A DNA stretch of 64,000 nt from JAWVYT01 sp046483065 (GCA_046483065.1 JAWODW010000031.1:42075-106074); one strand, 5' to 3'. Shown: positions 22,922 through 33,802, numbered from the stretch's first letter. Notes: generated from the sequence alone by a model not told the origin. Numbers and translations are program-made.

Positions 22922-25033
22922 ATGTCCAGGAGAATGGCAGACACACCCACGCAGACCGAGACGCAGGATCCCACCCCGCAGGACACTTCCGAAGCCGAGA
23001 TGCTGGCCGCCGAGGAGGCCGTAGTCGAAGCCGGCGATCCGGAGGAGCAGCTGGCCGAGCGGGAATATACCCAGGACCAGATCGACCGCCGGGCCCATGA
23101 GGTCGGCATCAAGCCGGAGCTCTTCGAGGAGAACGAGTACAGCCTCGACGAGTACGAGGAGATGCTGGCCATGTACGAGGAGACCCTCAGCGAGATCGAG
23201 GAGGGTGAGATCGTCAAGGCCACGGTGCTCCGGCTGACGGAGAACACGGTGGTGCTCGACGTCGGCTTCAAGAGCGAGGGCTCGGTGACGAAGGACGAGT
23301 TCACCGACCCCGACGAGCTGGAGCCGGGCGACGAGGTGGATGTTTTCCTCGAGGAACTGGAGGACGAAGAGGGCCGGGTGGTCCTCTCGAAGAAGAAGGC
23401 GGACTTCCTCCGGGTCTGGGACAAGATCAAGAAGGCCCACGAGGAAGACAACGAGGTCCCGGGGATCCTGAAGCGGAAGATCAAGGGCGGTGTGACCGTG
23501 GACCTCATGGGTGTGGAAGCGTTCCTGCCCGGGTCGCAGATCGCGCTGCGCCGGGTGCCCAACGTCGAGGACCTGATCGGACAGCGCTACAGCTTCAAGA
23601 TCATCAAGCTGAACAAGCGGCGGCGGAACATCGTGGTGAGCCGCCGGGTGATCCTGGAAGAGGAGCGGGAGAAGAAGAAGGAGTACCTGGTCAAGGAGCT
23701 CATGGTCGGTCAGGTCCGTGAGGGCGTGATCAAGAACGTCACCGACTTCGGTGCCTTTATCGACCTGGGCGGGCTCGACGGGCTGCTCCACATCACCGAC
23801 ATGAGCTGGGGCCGTGTGGGCCATCCGTCGGAGATCGTCGACATCGGCGACTTCATCGACGTGAAGGTCCTGGACATCGATTGGGACCGGGAGCGGATCT
23901 CGCTGGGGTACAAGCAGCTCCTGCCGTACCCGTGGAAGGACGTGGCCGACAAGTACCCGGTGGGCTCACGGGTCATCGGGCGCGTGGTTTCCATCACCAA
24001 CTACGGCGCCTTCGTGGAGCTGGAGAAGGGCGTCGAGGGGCTGGTCCACGTCAGCGAGATGAGCTGGACGCGGAACATCAAGCACCCGTCCCAGATCGTC
24101 TCCATCGGCGACGAGATCGAGGCCGTGGTCCTCAAGGTGGACCGCGAGGACGAGAAGATCTCCCTCGGTATGAAGCAGATCGAGGAGGACCCGTGGCTCG
24201 CGCTGCCGGTCAAGTACCCCACGGGCACCAAGGTGAAGGGCACCGTCCGGAACCTGACGTCGTTCGGCGCGTTCGTGGAGATCGAGCCGGGCATCGACGG
24301 GCTGATCCATATCTCCGACATGAGCTGGACCAAGCGGATCCAGCACCCCTCCGAGGTCCTTCGGAAAGGCGAGGAGGTGGAGGTCATGGTCCTGGGCGTG
24401 GACGCCGAGAACAAGCGGATCTCGCTCGGGCTCAAACAGATGCAGGACGACCCGTGGTACGGCCTGGTCGAGCAGTACTCGCCCGGCGTCGAGACCGACG
24501 GCGTCGTGGCCCGCGTGCTGGACGACGGCGTGGTCATGGACCTCGGCGACGACGTGGAGGGCTTCGTCCCCTTCAGCCAGTTCCCCGATGAGGTCGACGA
24601 GCCGGCCGAGGCGCTGAGCGAAGGCCAGAAGGCCGAGCTGCGCGTCCTCGAGTCCGACGCCGTGAACCGCCGGATCGTCCTGGCCATCACGGAGATCCAC
24701 GAGCCCGAGGGCGGCGTGGAGGCTGCGGAGGGCGAGGATGAGTCCGAGGTCGAGGCAGAGGCCGGCGAAGAGACTGAGGCCGCCGAGGAGGTCGAAGCGG
24801 AGGCTGAGGAAGAGATCGAGGCTGAAGCCGAGGTCGAGGAGGAAGCTGCGCCCGAGGTCGAGGAAGAGGTCGAGGAGGAGACTGAGGCTGAGCCTGAGGT
24901 CGAGGTCGAGGAAGAGGTCGAGGAGGAGACTGAGGCCGAGGTGGAGGAAGAGGCGGACGTCGAGGAAGAGGCCGGGGCCGAGGCCGACGAGGCCGATGAG
25001 ACCGACGAGGAAGAGAAGCCCGAGGACAAGTAA
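22922..25033 (+). CDS. rpsA: 30S ribosomal protein S1 with long acidic tail
   Basis: S1 binds mRNA on the 30S platform and promotes initiation. Six S1 RNA-binding motifs are visible. The first two are degenerate (EGEIVKATVLRLTENTVVLDV; GGVTVDLMGVEAFLPGSQ). Motifs 3-5 are canonical (VTDFGAFIDLGGLDGLLHI, ITNYGAFVELEKGVEGLVHV, LTSFGAFVEIEPGIDGLIHI). The sixth is divergent (LDDGVVMDLGDDVEGFVPF). At 703 residues it is longer than the usual 550-600 because of an acidic N-terminal extension and a C-terminal tail of about 110 residues made almost only of E, A, V and D. The start is ATG 22922; ATG 22934 is an alternative. It is probably regulated through the leader terminator. Confidence 0.94.
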   Translation: MSRRMADTPTQTETQDPTPQDTSEAEMLAAEEAVVEAGDPEEQLAEREYTQDQIDRRAHEVGIKPELFEENEYSLDEYEEMLAMYEETLSEIEEGEIVKATVLRLTENTVVLDVGFKSEGSVTKDEFTDPDELEPGDEVDVFLEELEDEEGRVVLSKKKADFLRVWDKIKKAHEEDNEVPGILKRKIKGGVTVDLMGVEAFLPGSQIALRRVPNVEDLIGQRYSFKIIKLNKRRRNIVVSRRVILEEEREKKKEYLVKELMVGQVREGVIKNVTDFGAFIDLGGLDGLLHITDMSWGRVGHPSEIVDIGDFIDVKVLDIDWDRERISLGYKQLLPYPWKDVADKYPVGSRVIGRVVSITNYGAFVELEKGVEGLVHVSEMSWTRNIKHPSQIVSIGDEIEAVVLKVDREDEKISLGMKQIEEDPWLALPVKYPTGTKVKGTVRNLTSFGAFVEIEPGIDGLIHISDMSWTKRIQHPSEVLRKGEEVEVMVLGVDAENKRISLGLKQMQDDPWYGLVEQYSPGVETDGVVARVLDDGVVMDLGDDVEGFVPFSQFPDEVDEPAEALSEGQKAELRVLESDAVNRRIVLAITEIHEPEGGVEAAEGEDESEVEAEAGEETEAAEEVEAEAEEEIEAEAEVEEEAAPEVEEEVEEETEAEPEVEVEEEVEEETEAEVEEEADVEEEAGAEADEADETDEEEKPEDK

Positions 25034-25100
25034 TCGTCGGGCAGGGGCCCAGGGGACGTGATTGACGCCGTGGAAGGGGTCGAGAGCGTCCGTCGGATGC

Positions 25101-25138
25101 GGGGAGGGGGCCGCGGTGCGGTGCCCCTCCCTTTTTTC
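25101..25138 (+). terminator. Intrinsic terminator after rpsA
   Basis: GGGAGGGG (about 25102-25109) pairs with CCCCTCCC (25124-25131), followed by six T (25132-25137). It is a strong rho-independent terminator. Confidence 0.88.
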
Positions 25139-25160
25139 GTATGGTGAGGGGCGGTAGTTT
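25132..25160 (+). promoter_or_regulatory. Candidate promoter overlapping the rpsA terminator
   Basis: TAGTTT at 25155-25160 lies 17 bases after the terminator T run (25132-25137), which would serve as a TTTTTT -35. The -35 is poor, so this is tentative. Confidence 0.3.
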
Positions 25161-25172
25161 TCCGGCCGCGAC

Positions 25173-27013
25173 GTGACATCAAGGGAACGAGGCAACGGCT
25201 TGAACGAAGCGAGGAAGAAGAGCGTGGTGGCTTCGGGGATTGCGGCGCTGGTCATCGGGCTGGCGTGCACGGTAGGGGAGGGGCAGCCGGAGTCGCCGAG
25301 GCCGCCGCAGGGGCCGGCGCCCGCGGAGGCTCCGACGGATACGGCCGAACGGGCGGCGGAGGGTGGGGAGCCCGGGGCTGCGGAGGCCTACCGGGCCACG
25401 GACCTCCTGATCCGGTCGCAGCTGGCGTACGAGGCGGCGCGGCTCGAGGAGGCGCTGTCGCTGGCGGAGGAAGTGATGGCGGATCACGCCGGGAGCATGT
25501 CGGCGGAGCCGGCCCGGTGGGTCGGGGCGCGGGCGGCGTTCGCTCTGGGCCGGTACGAGCGGGCGCGTGAGCTGGCGCAGGGGTACGCCGATGGTCAGCC
25601 GGAGACCTCCACGCTGGCGGTGCGTGCCCGGGAGCTTGCCCGGCTGGCGGCGGACGCGCTGGAGGAGCCTGCGGACGCGCCGCCGGTGATCGGCGCGATC
25701 CTGCCCCGCAGCGGGCCGCGGGTGCTGGTCCGGTACGCCGACTGGGTGCTGGAAGGGATCGAGCTGGCGGTGGCGGAGGTGGAGCGTCAGCAGGGGCGTC
25801 CCATTGACCTGGTGGTGGTGGACGACTCGGGCGGTGCCCGGACGCGGGCGGCGGTGCGGGAGTTGGAGCGGCGGGGTGCGCTGGCCATCGTAGGGCCGCT
25901 CCTGCCGCAGCAGCTGCCGGTGGTGGCGCAGGCGCGCCGGGACACGCGTATGGTGATCGTGAGTCCCACGGCGCCGGGCTCGCCGTCGTGGCCGGAGTCG
26001 TACTCGGTGAGCACGGGCGACACGCGGGGCGCGCAGCAGCTGGGTCGCTACGCCGCGGACGTGGGGTTCCGGCAGGCGGCACTGCTCTACGCCCGGGGCC
26101 CGGAGTACGAGCGGAAAGCGAAGGCGTTCGCCGTGGAGTACGAGACGCTGGGCGGCGATGTGAAGACGATGGTCCCGTATGACTCGGGGACCACCACGTT
26201 CGGCCCCCATATGAACCGGATCCTGGCGGCGGTCGCGCCGGAGGACACGGTGACGGTGGATAGCGTGCTGGTGGACAGCCTGATCGCGCTGGGGTTCCTC
26301 CCGGACCGGGTGGCAGCGGACTCCATGCCCCGGGACACGCTGCTGATGCTGCTGGGGATGCTGCGACCGGACAGCGCGGCCGTGGGCCCGAGGCTTCCGG
26401 CTGACAGCGTGGTGGAGCTGCCGTACGACACGTCGGATCCGTGGCTGGGCATGCCGCCGCAGCAGCCGTTCGCGCTGTTCGTCTCGGGCCCGCGTCAGGA
26501 CGTGCCGAAGATCGCGCCGCAGGTGGCGTTCTACGACCTGGACTCCGCCGGCGTGCAGGTTTTCGGCGATGAGGCGTGGACCACCGCCGAGGTCCGCCGT
26601 GTGACGCCCGGGCGGGACCTGGAAGGCGTCATCGCGGCGTCGCATTTCCCGCCGGGGCGTGCGGACGCGGCGGCGGACCCGGCGTTCGTGGAGCTGTACG
26701 AGGACCGCTACCGCCGGTCGCTGGACAACCCGCTGCCGGCGCTGGGCTACGACGCGGCGAACCTGGTCCTCCAGGCGCTGCCGAGCCGGCTGCTGACGCC
26801 GGACGCGTTGGCGCGGCGGTTCAACTTCCTGGCGGGGATCCGGGGGGCCACGGGGATGCTGTCGGTGCGGGCGGGCGGGGTGATCCGGACGCCGTACCTG
26901 GTGGTGATCCGGGCGGGGGAGCTGGAAACGGCGCCGTTCCCGTGGGATTACCGGATGCCCGAGCCGATGCCACCCACACCGCCGGACACGACGGAAGAGG
27001 AAGGGTCGGGCCG

Positions 27014-27017
<4 letters not shown>
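25173..27017 (+). CDS. LpoA-like lipoprotein: TPR-like region plus type 1 periplasmic-binding fold
   Basis: This 614-residue exported lipoprotein has a hydrophobic signal VVASGIAALVIGLAC with the lipidated Cys at position 32. A Pro/Ala/Glu linker follows (to about residue 65), then a helical TPR-like region (about 70-165; YEAARLEEALSLAEEVM and GRYERARELAQGYADG). From about residue 175 there is a type 1 periplasmic-binding domain beginning PPVIGAILPRSGPRVL, with GALAIVGPLLPQQLPVVAQ and LGYDAANLVLQAL. The order lipobox-TPR-binding fold is that of LpoA-type penicillin-binding-protein activators, but amino-acid ABC receptors share the fold. The start may instead be TTG 25200, which gives a more normal signal peptide. 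It overlaps the carboxylase gene by 4 bases. Confidence 0.75.
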
Positions 27018-28548
<1,531 letters not shown>

Positions 28549-28564
<16 letters not shown>

Positions 28565-28600
28565 GCGGCATCTGTGGGCCCCGCTCACAGCGGGATGTTC
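28549..28600 (+). repeat. Perfect 20-bp inverted repeat at the end of pccB
   Basis: The arms 28549-28568 and 28581-28600 are perfectly complementary over 20 bases, with a 12-base loop (CATCTGTGGGCC). The left arm contains the last five codons and the stop of pccB. The right arm lies in the 73-base gap before accC. There is no T tract, so it is a stable mRNA hairpin rather than a classical terminator. Confidence 0.9.
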
Positions 28601-28637
28601 TTCGTGGTCGGGGTCGGACTCGGGATGGGGAGGGGTC

Positions 28638-30128
28638 GTGCTGAAGAGAGTGCTGGTGGCCAACCGGGGCGAGATCGCGGTGCGGATCATCCGGGCGTGC
28701 CGGGAGCTGGGGATCGAGACCGTGGCGGTGTATTCGAACGCGGACCGACTCGCGCCTCACGTCTTCGCGGCCGACCAGGCGGTCCACATCGGGCCGGCGC
28801 CGGCGGCAGAGAGCTATCTCCGGATCGATACCCTCGTGGCGGCGGCGAAGGAGCGAGAGTGCGACGCCATCCACCCGGGGTACGGGTTCCTGGCCGAGCG
28901 GGCGCCGTTCGCACGGGCAGTGGAGGAGGTCGGGCTCGTGTTCATCGGGCCGCCGGCGTCGGCCATCGAGGCCATGGGCGACAAGACCCAGGCCCGCACG
29001 GCCATGATGGAAGCGGGCGTTCCGGTGGTCCCGGGGACCGCTGACGCCCTGGCCGATGCGGACGAGGCGGTGACCGTGGCGGTGGAGGTGGGCTACCCGG
29101 TGATGCTGAAGGCTGCAGCGGGCGGGGGCGGGAAGGGGATGCGTGTGGTCCACGAGCCCGACGAGCTGGTGGCGTCGTACGAGGCGGCGTCCCGGGAGGC
29201 GGAGGCCTCGTTCGGCGATGGCAGCGTGTACGTGGAGAAGTTCCTGGAAGGGCCGCGGCACATCGAGATCCAGGTGCTGGCGGACCACCACGGCACGGTC
29301 CTCCACTTCGGCGAGCGGGAGTGCTCGATCCAGCGGCGGCACCAGAAGATGATCGAGGAGGCGCCGTCGTCGGTCATCACCCCGGAGCTGCGCAGGGAGA
29401 TGGGTGCGGCGGCCGTGGCGGCGGCAGAGGCCGTGGGGTACAGGAACGCCGGTACGGTGGAGTTCCTCTACCAGGACGGCGCATTCTACTTCCTGGAGAT
29501 GAACACCCGGATCCAGGTGGAGCACCCCGTGACCGAGCTGGTCACCGGTGTGGACCTGGTCCAGTGGCAGCTCCGGGTGGCGTCGGGCGAGGCGCTGGAT
29601 ATCGCGCAGGCCGATGTGAGCTGGCGCGGGCACGCTATCGAGTGCCGGATCACCAGCGAGGACCCGGCCCACGGGTTCCTGCCGTCCAGCGGACGGATCG
29701 AGCGGCTGAACGTGCCCGGCGGGCCGGGCGTCCGGTGGGATGGCGGGATCCAGGAGGGCGACGAGGTGTCCCTCTTCTACGACCCCATGCTGGCGAAGCT
29801 CGTGGTCCACGCACCGACCCGGGCGGAGGCCATCGACCGGATGCTCCGTGCCCTGGACGAGCTCCGGGTCGTGGGCGTCGAGACCAGTGCATCTTTCCAC
29901 CGCAGGGTGCTCCGGGAGCCGGACTTCCGGGCAGGCGAGATCGATATCCGGTATCTTGAGACGCACCCGGAGCTGTTGGATCGGGAGCCGCCGGAGGAGA
30001 CGCTCCGGGCGGCCGCCGTGGCGGCGGCGCTACTGGCGGAGGAGCAGAGGGAGCGCCGATCCATCCGTCGGATCGACGGTCGGTCCGGGCACGTTTCCCG
30101 GTGGCGGGACATGGGGTGGCGTTCGTGA
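28638..30128 (+). CDS. accC: Biotin carboxylase (acetyl/propionyl-CoA carboxylase alpha-type)
   Basis: This enzyme uses ATP and bicarbonate to carboxylate biotin on a carrier protein. It starts LKRVLVANRGEIAVRIIRACRELGI and has the ATP-grasp glycine loop KAAAGGGGKGMRVV, HIEIQVLADHHGTVLHFGERECSIQRRHQK with catalytic Glu/Lys, EFLYQDGAFYFLEMNTRIQVEHPVTE and the biotin-carboxylase C-domain ending near residue 450. A further 45 residues end in RDMGWRS, resembling the start of the linker that joins carboxylase and carrier in fused PccA proteins. The carrier is a separate gene at 35138. GTG 28638 is preceded by GGGGAGGGG. Confidence 0.92.
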   Translation: MLKRVLVANRGEIAVRIIRACRELGIETVAVYSNADRLAPHVFAADQAVHIGPAPAAESYLRIDTLVAAAKERECDAIHPGYGFLAERAPFARAVEEVGLVFIGPPASAIEAMGDKTQARTAMMEAGVPVVPGTADALADADEAVTVAVEVGYPVMLKAAAGGGGKGMRVVHEPDELVASYEAASREAEASFGDGSVYVEKFLEGPRHIEIQVLADHHGTVLHFGERECSIQRRHQKMIEEAPSSVITPELRREMGAAAVAAAEAVGYRNAGTVEFLYQDGAFYFLEMNTRIQVEHPVTELVTGVDLVQWQLRVASGEALDIAQADVSWRGHAIECRITSEDPAHGFLPSSGRIERLNVPGGPGVRWDGGIQEGDEVSLFYDPMLAKLVVHAPTRAEAIDRMLRALDELRVVGVETSASFHRRVLREPDFRAGEIDIRYLETHPELLDREPPEETLRAAAVAAALLAEEQRERRSIRRIDGRSGHVSRWRDMGWRS

Positions 30129-30151
30129 TAGCCTGGCCCCCTTTCGCCGCC

Positions 30152-30180
30152 TTGCCTTCGGAGGGTATCGTTTCTAACAT
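30152..30180 (+). promoter_or_regulatory. Candidate promoter of the PilB-type operon
   Basis: TTGCCT at 30152-30157, 17 bases, TAACAT at 30175-30180. The leader is about 100 bases and includes a GCCC-TTC-GGGC hairpin around 30209-30219. Confidence 0.5.
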
Positions 30181-30286
30181 CCGTAGCCGCGCTCTCCCGT
30201 ATGACCGCCCTTCGGGCGACGTAGCGCATATCGCTCACATTCGCGCCTGACCGGGGCCCTTTTTCCGCGTAGGCGAAGAGTCGTTC

Positions 30287-32839
30287 GTGCCCAAGAGTCT
30301 TCAGAAAAAGCACTGGCTTGTTCACGTCCTGAGACGGGCGGGGATCGCGGGGGCCGAGGAGCTGGCCATCGACCCCGGCATGCCGTCCGCGGAGGCGTGG
30401 ATGACAGCGTGCGAGGCGACCGGACTGTCGCAGGACGCGCTGGCCGGGCACGTGGGCGATTACTTCCGCCTCAAGGTGGCGAACCTGGAGGCGGCCGAGT
30501 CCACGGCCATCAAGCTGGTCCCGGAGAAGATCGCGCGGCAGTACTCGATTTTCCCACTGAAGGAGGACGACCGGCACCTCACCGTCGCCACCAGTGATCC
30601 GACCAACTTCGCGGCGGAGCAGGCGCTGGGCTTCATCTCGGGCCGGAAGGCCGTGTTCGAGGTCGCGCCGCCGCCGTTCATCCTCGATTCCATCAACGCC
30701 AGCTACAGCCCCGATGGCGTGATCGAGTCGCTCCTGAGCCGGGTGGACGAGGCCATCGCCGACTCCGTATCCGTGGTGAAGGACGAGCGAGACGCGGAAG
30801 AGGTGACCGAGGCCGAGGCGGAGGCGGCGCCGGTCATCAAGCTGACCAACCTGATCCTTCGGGACGCCGCCATGAACGGCGCCAGCGACGTCCACATCGA
30901 GCCGGGCGCCAGCGGCGGGACCGTGCGCTTCCGGATCGACGGCGTGCTGCGGAACTACATGCAGCTCCCGCTGCCGGCGCTGATCCGGGTGGTCTCCCGG
31001 ATCAAGATCATGGGCAGCCTCGATATCGCCGACAAATGGCGGCCCCAGGACGGCCGGACGCGGGTGGTGGTGGAAGGCCGACCGTACGACATCCGCATCT
31101 CCACCGTTCCCACGCGGGAGGCGGAGAAGGTGGTGCTCCGGATCCTGAAGGGCGGCCAGGCATCGAAGCTGAGCGAGATCGGGCTCCCGCCCTGGGAGCT
31201 CGGACGGCTCCGTCAGCTGCTCTCGAACCGGGACGGGATCGTCTGCGTGACCGGGCCCACGGGCTCGGGGAAGACCACCACGCTCTACGCCGGGATCCGG
31301 GAGATCGCCACGGGCGAAGTCAACATCATGACCGTGGAGGACCCGGTGGAGTACGAGCTCCCGGGCATCACCCAGATCCAGGTGCAGCCGAAGCGTGGCG
31401 TGACCTTCGCCAGCGCGCTCCGGGCCATCCTGCGCCAGGACCCGGACGTGATCCTGGTGGGTGAGATCCGGGACAAGGAGACGGCCGACGTGGCCGTCCA
31501 GGCCGCCATGACCGGGCACCTCGTCCTGGCCACGCTCCACACCAACGACGCCGTGAGCGTGGTGGCGCGGCTCCTCGATATCGGCCTCGACCGGCCCAGC
31601 ATTGCCGCCACACTCCGCGGCGCGCTGGCCCAGCGCCTGGTCCGGAAGGTCTGCGACGAGTGTGGCGAGCCGATCCGGGGCGAGATGACCGACGAGGAGA
31701 TCCGGCTCGCCAAGCTCTACAACATCCGGCCGCCCATCCGGAGCGTCGGCTGCCGGCGCTGCGCAGAGACCGGCTACCGGGGCAGGCTGCCCGTCCAGGA
31801 GGTCTTCCTCCTGAACAACACTATCGCCGACATGATCACCGGCGGCGCCACCTATACGGAGCTCTACAACGCCGCCGTTTCGTCAGGGATGCGGCCTCTG
31901 CAGCAGGTGGGGATCGAGCGGGTCCGCAGCGGGGAGACCACCCTCGAGGAGCTGGAACGGGTCCTCGGCCTGGAGGCCGATGACACCATGGAGGAGATGG
32001 AGGAAGGTCGCCCCGACCGGGTCGAGGCCGCAGACGCCGCCGAGGCCGAGACCGAGGCCGAGACCGAGGCCGAGACCGAGGCCGAGACCGCCGGCTCCGA
32101 GACCGAGGCGGTGGAGACGCCGTCCGATTACGAAGAGCTGGTGGCGGAGGAGGAGTCGCTGGAGCCGGAGCCGGGGGCTGAGCCGGAGTCGGGGCCCGAG
32201 GCCGAACCGGAGGCCGAGCTCCCCGTGGAGGAGGAGTCCGCACCGCTGGGCGGGCTCGGCGACGGCCTGGAGCCCGTGGAGGCCGTGGCGCTGGACGGGG
32301 ACGTGGGCGGTGACCCGGAGGACCTGATCGCTGCTGCGGCCGGCGATCTGGACGTCCCGATGGGGGAGCCCGGAGCCGACATGGCGCTGGAGGCCGAATC
32401 GTTCGATGACGCCATCGTACTGGAGGATGAGCCGCTGGAGCTGGGCGGGGCGGAGGACGATGCTCCGATCCTGATCGTGGACGACGACCCGGAAGACCGT
32501 CTGCTGGTGCGGACGATCCTGAACAAGCACGGCTTCGACGTGGAGGAGGCGACGGACGGGGACGAGGCGCTGGAGAAGATCGGGTCCGGGGAGAGTCACG
32601 CCCTGGTGGTGCTCGACCTGGAGATGCCCAGGATGGGAGGGCGGGACGTGCTCTCCCGGCTTCGGTCTTCCGGGGCCACCGTGGCGCTGCCGGTGATCGT
32701 GCTGACCGGGTCTCCGGATCCGGAAGACGAGTACCGACTCATGGAAGAGGGCGCCGATGACTACCTGCGCAAGCCACTGGACCCACCCCGCTTCATCGCT
32801 CGGATCAAGGCAGCGCTGCGACGGGCGAGGATGATGTAG
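30287..32839 (+). CDS. PilB/GspE-type assembly ATPase fused to a receiver domain
   Basis: This 850-residue protein combines three parts. Residues about 1-150 form an MshEN/GspE N-domain (IKLVPEKIARQYSIFPLKED, VATSDPTNF). About 170-560 is the secretion ATPase: Walker A GPTGSGKTTTLYAGI (Lys329), Asp box TVEDPVEY, Walker B DVILVGEIRD, His box TGHLVLATLHTND, and the tetracysteine zinc site CDEC and CRRC. About 580-725 is an acidic linker with EAETEAET repeats. From about 728 to the end is a response-regulator receiver (ILIVDDDPEDR, VVLDLEMPRMGG with phosphoacceptor Asp777, VIVLTG, DDYLRKPL). It probably powers type IV pilus or type II secretion assembly under phosphorelay control. The GTG start follows a 158-base gap. 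An HPt gene follows directly. Confidence 0.9.
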   Translation: MPKSLQKKHWLVHVLRRAGIAGAEELAIDPGMPSAEAWMTACEATGLSQDALAGHVGDYFRLKVANLEAAESTAIKLVPEKIARQYSIFPLKEDDRHLTVATSDPTNFAAEQALGFISGRKAVFEVAPPPFILDSINASYSPDGVIESLLSRVDEAIADSVSVVKDERDAEEVTEAEAEAAPVIKLTNLILRDAAMNGASDVHIEPGASGGTVRFRIDGVLRNYMQLPLPALIRVVSRIKIMGSLDIADKWRPQDGRTRVVVEGRPYDIRISTVPTREAEKVVLRILKGGQASKLSEIGLPPWELGRLRQLLSNRDGIVCVTGPTGSGKTTTLYAGIREIATGEVNIMTVEDPVEYELPGITQIQVQPKRGVTFASALRAILRQDPDVILVGEIRDKETADVAVQAAMTGHLVLATLHTNDAVSVVARLLDIGLDRPSIAATLRGALAQRLVRKVCDECGEPIRGEMTDEEIRLAKLYNIRPPIRSVGCRRCAETGYRGRLPVQEVFLLNNTIADMITGGATYTELYNAAVSSGMRPLQQVGIERVRSGETTLEELERVLGLEADDTMEEMEEGRPDRVEAADAAEAETEAETEAETEAETAGSETEAVETPSDYEELVAEEESLEPEPGAEPESGPEAEPEAELPVEEESAPLGGLGDGLEPVEAVALDGDVGGDPEDLIAAAAGDLDVPMGEPGADMALEAESFDDAIVLEDEPLELGGAEDDAPILIVDDDPEDRLLVRTILNKHGFDVEEATDGDEALEKIGSGESHALVVLDLEMPRMGGRDVLSRLRSSGATVALPVIVLTGSPDPEDEYRLMEEGADDYLRKPLDPPRFIARIKAALRRARMM
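32042..32089 (+). repeat. Four 12-bp tandem repeats encoding EAET
   Basis: Four exact copies of GAGGCCGAGACC lie in the linker of the PilB-receiver gene. The unit is a multiple of 3, so copy changes would lengthen or shorten the linker without a frameshift. Confidence 0.85.
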
Positions 32840-32840
32840 C

Positions 32841-33221
32841 GTGGGTGGTGACAAGGTCCTCGACGCGGGTGCCATCGCGCGCCTGGACCGCATCGGCGGG
32901 AGCGAGTTCGTAGTGGAGATGATCGAGCTCTTCCTGGAGAACGCGCCCCAGCGGTTGAAGACGGCGCGCGACGCGTTCGAGACCGGGGACACCCCGACGC
33001 TGCACCGGGCGGTCCACTCGCTGAAGTCGACAGCGGCGAATCTGGGAGCCCGAGCGCTGCAGGCCACGGCGGAGGCGGCGGAGGCGCGGGCCAACGAGGC
33101 GGACCTGGCCGCGATGCCGCCGCTGCTCGACGAGCTGGATCGGTCGTACGACGCGGCAAAGGAAGCCCTGGAAGCGGAGCGCGATCGGCGGAACAGCGTC
33201 CGAGGACGAACCGAGGAGTGA
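32841..33221 (+). CDS. HPt (histidine phosphotransfer) domain protein
   Basis: This 126-residue single-domain protein carries phosphate between receiver domains. The signature HRAVHSLKSTAANLGARAL contains the phosphorylatable His59 with the following LK and LG. Flanking helices (FVVEMIELFLENAPQRLKTARDAFETGD and LLDELDRSYDAAKEALEAE) fit the four-helix bundle. The start is GTG 32841, one base after the stop of the PilB-receiver gene, so the two are surely co-transcribed and the receiver domain there is its likely partner. No histidine kinase is in the window. The next gene overlaps by 4 bases. Confidence 0.88.
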   Translation: MGGDKVLDAGAIARLDRIGGSEFVVEMIELFLENAPQRLKTARDAFETGDTPTLHRAVHSLKSTAANLGARALQATAEAAEARANEADLAAMPPLLDELDRSYDAAKEALEAERDRRNSVRGRTEE

Positions 33222-33802
33222 CAGTGAACCAGACCGATACCAACCCCCCCAGGCGACTGCGCCTGTTCCTCCGTGACCACCGGGTCCTGGACGCGAACGC
33301 TCGCGTCCCACGGGGTCAGTTCCTCTCCACGTACCTGGCCAGCCGCACCCGGTACGTCAATTTGACGGGAGTGGACTGGCTGGGCACCGGGGAGAAGGTC
33401 CCCCACATGGTGCTGAAGGTGGACAAGATCCTCTGGGCCGCGTCGGAGGACGGTGAGCTGGCGCTGAGCAGCGCCCGGGCCTCGGCGGCCGCTCGGCGCG
33501 TGGAGGTGGAGCTGGAGGGCGGATACCTCCTCGCCGCCGGGCTGCTCCTGGTGGCCAACCAGCGCCTCAGTGACTACCTGCAGTCGGCGCCTGCGTTCGT
33601 GCCGCTCCAGACCGCAGAGCTGCAGCCACGGGGGAAGGGCCTCGGCGACGTGGTGGTGAACCAGGAGGCGATCCAGGTGGTCCGGGAGGTGGGGGCCGAA
33701 GAGGCGGCCGCGCCCACCCCCGGAACGCTGGATGAGGCGGAGGAAGCCGCCGGCCTGGGTCCCGAGGTGCCGGAGGAAGAGATCGGTCCGCCGGTCCCCT
33801 GA
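33218..33802 (+). CDS. Protein with internally duplicated domain (DUF6812-like), unknown function
   Basis: This 194-residue soluble protein has two similar halves. Residues about 13-77 (LRLFLRDHRVLDANARV, QFLSTYLASRTRYVNLTGVDW, HMVLKVDKILWA) align by eye with about 90-160 (VEVELEGGYLLAAGLLL, QRLSDYLQSAPAFVPLQTAEL, DVVVNQEAIQVV). Each half looks like a small beta-rich domain with an RLSDYL-type motif, similar to what I recall of DUF6812; the family name is uncertain. A Pro/Glu-rich tail ends the protein. It overlaps the HPt gene by 4 bases, so it is likely part of the same regulatory module. GTG 33218 is used and GTG 33224 is possible. Confidence 0.75.
   Translation: MTVNQTDTNPPRRLRLFLRDHRVLDANARVPRGQFLSTYLASRTRYVNLTGVDWLGTGEKVPHMVLKVDKILWAASEDGELALSSARASAAARRVEVELEGGYLLAAGLLLVANQRLSDYLQSAPAFVPLQTAELQPRGKGLGDVVVNQEAIQVVREVGAEEAAAPTPGTLDEAEEAAGLGPEVPEEEIGPPVP

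Noticed and set aside
26576..27013. N-terminal extension of the carboxyltransferase
   Set aside because: The extension is the lipoprotein gene read out of frame; the family start is MTMDEKLKQLEERR at 27014.
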